From Fulvivirga sp. (GTDB lineage Bacteria > Bacteroidota > Bacteroidia > Cytophagales > Cyclobacteriaceae): a DNA stretch of 64,000 bases. The position numbers and the translations under genes were made by a program. Shown here piece after piece: positions 60,283 to 64,000 of this stretch. Below the pieces are notes generated by a model. It was not told where the DNA came from and did no database searches. It worked only from the letters and a program-made list of their open reading frames with translations. Each line of letters opens with the position of its first letter. The stretch's first letter is position 1. The DNA lies in NCBI GenBank assembly GCA_028280565.1, contig JANQLQ010000035.1:1-64000 (forward strand), in the 5' to 3' direction.

Positions 60283-62664
60283 ATGATCGCTGAGCCTATT
60301 GCCAAGAAACAGGTGGAGTGTTTTCATTGCGGTGAGGACTGCGTTGAAGAGCTCATCCGGTACGATGACAAAAACTTTTGTTGTCAAGGGTGTAAGGCGG
60401 TATATGAACTCTTCCTCGACACGGACCTTCAAGAGGTTTATGCCAATCGAAAAGTGTTCCGGGAGAATTCCCATAAATACGAATACCTCAATAACCCTGG
60501 CATAGAGAGCAAGCTGCTCGACTTCCAATCGGAAAGCCATAATAAGGTAAAGCTTTTTCTTCCGGCAGTGCATTGCAGTTCATGTATTTACGTGTTGGAA
60601 AACCTGCATCGGCTGGAAGAGGGCGTCATAAAGGTCACACTGAACTTTATTAAAAAAGAGGCAGACATCCATTATGACCCGCGTAGGTTATCCTTAGAAA
60701 AAGTGGCGGAGCTGCTGGCATCCATTGGCTACCCGCCCAAATTTTCTACTGAATCCACGGAGAAAAAGCAGTCATCTACAGATCATCTTTCCATAAAAAT
60801 AGGGATAGCCGCTTTTTGCTTTGGCAATATCATGTTGCTGAGTTTTCCTGAGTATCTTGGTTTTGAAGATGCGCTGGATGAGGTGTTTGGCCGCTTTTTT
60901 TCATGGATCAATATCCTGTTGGCCATTCCCGTGGTCCTTTATTCAGGTCGTGATTATTTTATCTCGGCGTGGAAGGGGTTGGCCAAGAAATTCATCAACA
61001 TTGATGTGCCTATCGCGCTCGGCATTTTGGTATTGTTTTCGCGCAGCTCCTACGAAGTGCTCTCCCATACCGGTCCGGGATACTTTGATTCCCTGGCAGG
61101 CCTAGTATTCTTTTTGTTGATCGGGAAGTGGTTTCAAAGTAAAACCTATCAAAGTCTCTCTTTTGAACGGGATTATAGATCGTACTTCCCCCTAGCGGTC
61201 CTCAAAGAGACAGGTAACGGTCCTGTTTCCACACCTATCCAAGACTTGGTACCCGGTGATACCATCATGATTAGGAATGAGGAGATCATCCCGGCAGATG
61301 CCATCCTTTTAAATGGCGAAGCTAAAATTGATTACAGTTTCGTGACGGGGGAAGCTGATGCTGTAACTGTGCTTCCCAATGAAGTGGTCTACGCCGGGGG
61401 ACGACAGATGGGGGAACGATTAACACTAAAGCTAACCAGGAAGAGCTCACATAGTTACCTTACCGGGCTATGGAATAACCAGGTATTTAAAACGGAACGC
61501 CAGGGGTATTCCGAATTATTGGTCAATAAGATCAGCAAGCACTTTACGCTGGTTGTGATCAGCCTAGCGACGATCGCAGCGCTGTACTGGCTTTTTTATG
61601 ATAAAGCCGAGGCGTGGCAGGTCTTTACAGCAGTACTGATCGTGGCGTGCCCGTGTGCCCTGGCGCTTTCAGCTCCTTTTACCAATGGAAACTCCCTTCG
61701 CATCCTGGGCAGGAATAAATTCTATTTGAAAAAGGCTAATATAGCAGAATACCTCGCTGCTATTGATACGCTGGTTTTTGATAAAACCGGTACCATTACA
61801 GAAGCGGGAAAGGGACGCGCCCACTATCGTGGTGAAGCTTTGGAAGAATGGGAAAAGGCCGTGGTTGCCCAGATGACCTCTAATTCCATACATCCTTTAA
61901 GCAAGAAGATCCATAGCCTGTACCAACAGGAAAAGGAGGTGGGTTTGGATCGTTTTACCGAAAAGACCGGTAAGGGGCTTCACGCAAATTATGAAGGGCA
62001 CCAGGTAAGGCTAGGGTCAGGCCGTTGGCTAGGAGTAGGATCACATGACGGTGTAGATGGACGTGTCTACTTAGAAATTGATGGAAACCTCAAAGGATGT
62101 TTCGAGATCAGCAGCCATTACCGGGAAGGGTTACGTGACTTGGTGGCAAAGCTTAAAAAGAATGTAGATCTTTTTGTTTTGTCTGGCGACAATGACAAGG
62201 AAAGAGAGGATCTTAAAAAGATATTTGGTCCACAGGTGGAAATGCGTTTTGAACAAAGCCCAGAAGACAAGCTGAAGTTCATTGAGAAGCTTAGGAACGA
62301 AGGCAGGAAGGTCATGATGTTAGGGGATGGTCTCAATGATGCGGGGGCATTGAAACAAAGCGATGTAGGCATAGCCGTGACCGACGATATTGCAGCATTT
62401 TCGCCGGCATGTGATGGGATTCTTTTGGGAGATGAACTGGATAGGCTTTATGATTTTATCCAGTATACTAAAAAGGCCAAAAGAATTATTATCGCTAGCT
62501 TTATGATATCTTTTGCGTACAACCTAGTGGGGGTGACATTAGCGGTATGCGCTATGCTTACCCCAATAGCCGCGGCTATTTTAATGCCGGTGAGCAGTAT
62601 ATCAGTAGTAATATTCACCACGCTAAGTGGTAATTTGCAAGCACGGAGGCAAAAATTGCTTTAG
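60283..62664 (+). CDS. ccoI: CcoI/FixI copper-translocating P-type ATPase for cbb3 oxidase
   Basis: The 793-residue P1B ATPase has an N-terminal Cys-rich domain (CFHCGEDC about 13-20, CCQGC about 33-37) and an HMA metal-binding domain with Cys98 and Cys101 (HCSSC). It also has about eight transmembrane helices, the CPC ion-path motif (VACPCALALSAPF, about 453), the phosphorylation site DKTGT (about 500) and GDGLNDAGAL near 683. The partner ccoS follows after two bases, so this is the cbb3 assembly ATPase rather than the copper-export CopA. It should supply copper at the inner membrane for the oxidase. No ccoN or ccoO is seen in the window. Confidence 0.92.
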   Translation: MIAEPIAKKQVECFHCGEDCVEELIRYDDKNFCCQGCKAVYELFLDTDLQEVYANRKVFRENSHKYEYLNNPGIESKLLDFQSESHNKVKLFLPAVHCSSCIYVLENLHRLEEGVIKVTLNFIKKEADIHYDPRRLSLEKVAELLASIGYPPKFSTESTEKKQSSTDHLSIKIGIAAFCFGNIMLLSFPEYLGFEDALDEVFGRFFSWINILLAIPVVLYSGRDYFISAWKGLAKKFINIDVPIALGILVLFSRSSYEVLSHTGPGYFDSLAGLVFFLLIGKWFQSKTYQSLSFERDYRSYFPLAVLKETGNGPVSTPIQDLVPGDTIMIRNEEIIPADAILLNGEAKIDYSFVTGEADAVTVLPNEVVYAGGRQMGERLTLKLTRKSSHSYLTGLWNNQVFKTERQGYSELLVNKISKHFTLVVISLATIAALYWLFYDKAEAWQVFTAVLIVACPCALALSAPFTNGNSLRILGRNKFYLKKANIAEYLAAIDTLVFDKTGTITEAGKGRAHYRGEALEEWEKAVVAQMTSNSIHPLSKKIHSLYQQEKEVGLDRFTEKTGKGLHANYEGHQVRLGSGRWLGVGSHDGVDGRVYLEIDGNLKGCFEISSHYREGLRDLVAKLKKNVDLFVLSGDNDKEREDLKKIFGPQVEMRFEQSPEDKLKFIEKLRNEGRKVMMLGDGLNDAGALKQSDVGIAVTDDIAAFSPACDGILLGDELDRLYDFIQYTKKAKRIIIASFMISFAYNLVGVTLAVCAMLTPIAAAILMPVSSISVVIFTTLSGNLQARRQKLL

Positions 62665-62666
62665 TT

Positions 62667-62840
62667 ATGTCAGTATTGTTTGTTCTAATACTTGTGAGTA
62701 TGGTAGTGGCGGGCGGATTTTTAGCCTTGTTTGTATGGGCGGTAAAGTCAGGCCAGTTTGACGATACATTTACACCCTCTGTCCGTATGCTATTTGAAGA
62801 TAAAAAAAAGGAAAAGAAAGAAGACAAAACTAAGGCTTAA
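62667..62840 (+). CDS. ccoS: cbb3-type cytochrome oxidase assembly protein CcoS
   Basis: This 57-residue protein has one N-terminal transmembrane helix (MSVLFVLILVSMVVAGGFLA, continuing LFVWAVKSGQFDD) and a basic/acidic tail (FEDKKKEKKEDKTKA). The WAVKSGQFDD motif after the helix identifies CcoS, which is needed to insert heme b and copper into cbb3 oxidase. It starts two bases after the ccoI stop. It is short and is easily missed. Confidence 0.93.
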   Translation: MSVLFVLILVSMVVAGGFLALFVWAVKSGQFDDTFTPSVRMLFEDKKKEKKEDKTKA

Positions 62841-62844
62841 GCCT

Positions 62845-63387
62845 TCACTCTTTTTCATCCGTTACAGTAGGAGTAGGAGGGAAGTCCCTCATGGCTTTTT
62901 TAACGCCTCGCCGGATGTCCGAGTTTTTTAGATCAGGTCTCATAGACATCAATCGTTCTGCTTGTGTTCGCCAGATCATCCGTCCTGAAGGGCCATCACG
63001 GATGTCGATCACCAGCGTGCCTCGTAAGAACCGGTAGTAATCGTCGGTGTTGGGCCCCAAAAATGGGACATCCTCTTCATGCACCATGGAAAAAATGGCG
63101 GAATCTTCTTTGACGATGATGTGAAAATCCACGATCATGTCTGAATTGTCATCGAGTTGTACAAAACCTTTTTCGTACATTTCTACCGCTACCAGGTTAC
63201 CTATGGTTTCTATGGTTGCGCTATCGTATAGGTAATTAGGGCCTTGGTAGGTGAGCTCACAGCCCTGTAGCCAACACCAGCTTTTGTATTGGGTAAAATC
63301 TACGCTTGGATCATACGAGGTTTTTACTTTTACATGCGCGCAAGATGAAAAGACAACTATAGCCAGTAAAAAATTAGGTATATTCAT
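62845..63387 (-). CDS. DUF4136 lipoprotein
   Basis: A 180-residue lipoprotein (lipobox FSSC, signal MNIPNFLLAIVVFSSC) with a DUF4136 domain: VKTSYDPSVDFTQYKSWCW (about residues 22-40), DFHIIVKED and GTLVIDIRDGPSGRMIWR (about 129). Function is unknown; it is anchored in the envelope. I use the ATG at 63387. The frame opens at a TTG at 63399, adding four residues. It converges on ccoS with four bases between, over the perfect palindrome AAGGCTTAAGCCTT (62832-62845). Confidence 0.9.
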   Translation of the reverse strand: MNIPNFLLAIVVFSSCAHVKVKTSYDPSVDFTQYKSWCWLQGCELTYQGPNYLYDSATIETIGNLVAVEMYEKGFVQLDDNSDMIVDFHIIVKEDSAIFSMVHEEDVPFLGPNTDDYYRFLRGTLVIDIRDGPSGRMIWRTQAERLMSMRPDLKNSDIRRGVKKAMRDFPPTPTVTDEKE

Positions 63388-63489
63388 TTTTCTTTTCAAT
63401 AAGCTCGATTTTTCAAAAAGTCCAGTCCTTTTTATTGATTAAGCTAACGTTTATTAGGGGGAGTAGGGATGATGCCTGTCAACTGGTGT

Positions 63490-63505
63490 GCTGACCGATG
63501 TCAGC
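63490..63505 (+). promoter_or_regulatory. CRP/FNR-like site before hemN
   Basis: GCTGAC-CGAT-GTCAGC is a perfect 6-bp inverted repeat around TGAC-N4-GTCA, a CRP/FNR-family arrangement, ending 33 bases before the ATG at 63539. It matches the site at 59354-59368 at 13 of 15 positions. Confidence 0.65.
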
Positions 63506-63538
63506 CTGTTACCTAAGGATATGTTTAATCTTTGTAGC

Positions 63539-64000
63539 ATGCAAATTCCCAGTTCGCTCATAGAAAAGTATAATGTGCCTGTACCCAGGTATACGAGTTA
63601 CCCTACCTTGCCGTTATGGGAAGATAATATTTATTCATCATCACAATGGTTGCAAATCGTAAAACAAACCTTTGATGAGAGTAACGAAAAAGAGGGCATT
63701 AGCTTATATATTCATTTACCATATTGCGAAAGCTTATGTACGTATTGTGCATGCAACACCAGGATCACAAAAAATCATAAAGTTGAACTGCCGTATATAG
63801 AAAGCGTACTACAGGAATGGGATATGTATTTATCTGCCTTTAAGGGTACACCGGTTATTCGGGAATTACACTTGGGAGGCGGTACCCCAACGTTTTTTAG
63901 TGCCGGCAGCTTGGCGAAACTGGTCAAGGGGATACTAGGGTCGGCGCGGCGGCATCCGTCTTTTGCTTTTTCCTTTGAGGGACACCCCAATAACACCCGG
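63539..64000 (+). CDS. hemN: Oxygen-independent coproporphyrinogen III oxidase (HemN), cut by window edge
   Basis: 154 codons are present, without a stop; the gene runs off the right edge. The start has the HemN pattern YNVPVPRYTSYPTLP and the radical SAM cysteines Cys63, Cys67 and Cys70 (CESLCTYCACNT), followed by LHLGGGTPTFFS (about residue 103). HemN makes protoporphyrinogen IX without oxygen, in the cytosol, using S-adenosylmethionine. The neighbouring cbb3 assembly genes and the FNR-like site fit use under low oxygen. The family name is clear; the enzyme's intact end cannot be checked here. Confidence 0.9.
   Translation, partial: MQIPSSLIEKYNVPVPRYTSYPTLPLWEDNIYSSSQWLQIVKQTFDESNEKEGISLYIHLPYCESLCTYCACNTRITKNHKVELPYIESVLQEWDMYLSAFKGTPVIRELHLGGGTPTFFSAGSLAKLVKGILGSARRHPSFAFSFEGHPNNTR

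Overview
The window is chromosomal DNA of a member of the Bacteroidota, most likely order Cytophagales. Signs of this are: two giant proteins with type IX secretion (T9SS) C-terminal sorting domains, a lipoprotein version of the TamA/BamA barrel (TamL), a short Bacteroidota-type primary sigma factor of 289 residues, few Shine-Dalgarno sequences, and TAnnTTTG-type promoter boxes. Genus and species cannot be fixed from the sequence. No rRNA, tRNA, CRISPR array, integrase or intact insertion sequence was seen.

Layout. 0-11.9 kb is mostly housekeeping: tamL diverging from a SpoU/TrmH RNA methyltransferase, a GIN-domain lipoprotein, a TPR sensor with a histidine-kinase dimerisation domain but no ATPase domain, cystathionine beta-synthase, a carboxypeptidase-regulatory-like exported protein, and pyrR-pyrB. 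At 11.9-12.6 kb lies a gene-free stretch carrying several degenerate intergenic repeats. At 12.6-19.2 kb there is an outer-membrane-type protein and two minus-strand transcription units: a membrane protein plus winged-helix regulator, and a five-gene run (B12-type radical SAM enzyme, DUF4153, small membrane protein, DUF1361, DgkA-type lipid kinase). Both units have the same palindrome CTTTG-N5-CAAAG immediately before their first start codon, so the regulator may control both.

19.2-24.4 kb is gene-poor and accessory in character. It has a decayed DUF4349 gene, two small minus-strand genes including a helix-turn-helix protein, an XRE regulator, an unknown 150-residue protein and a fused SpmA/SpmB nucleoside-recognition membrane protein.

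24.4-51.9 kb, about 42 percent of the window, is two adjacent same-strand genes for secreted proteins of 4373 and 4561 residues. Both are Asn/Thr/Gly/Asp-rich beta-repeat proteins with an N-terminal signal peptide and a T9SS sorting domain. The second contains five complete and one shortened tandem unit of about 2.05 kb. Neighbouring units are nearly identical as protein in places but differ at most synonymous positions.

51.9-64 kb returns to core genes: rsmE, an acyl-CoA-binding protein, gltA, a prohibitin-family protein, a TPR protein, rpoD, a coiled-coil membrane protein and ppa. It ends with a low-oxygen block: universal stress protein, ccoI (copper ATPase), ccoS (57 residues), and the start of hemN cut by the window edge. 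Near-identical CRP/FNR-like sites stand upstream of the stress protein and of hemN.

The parts most worth following up are the giant repeat proteins, the palindrome-linked radical SAM/membrane/lipid-kinase operon, the ATPase-less kinase, and the frequent use of TTG start codons.
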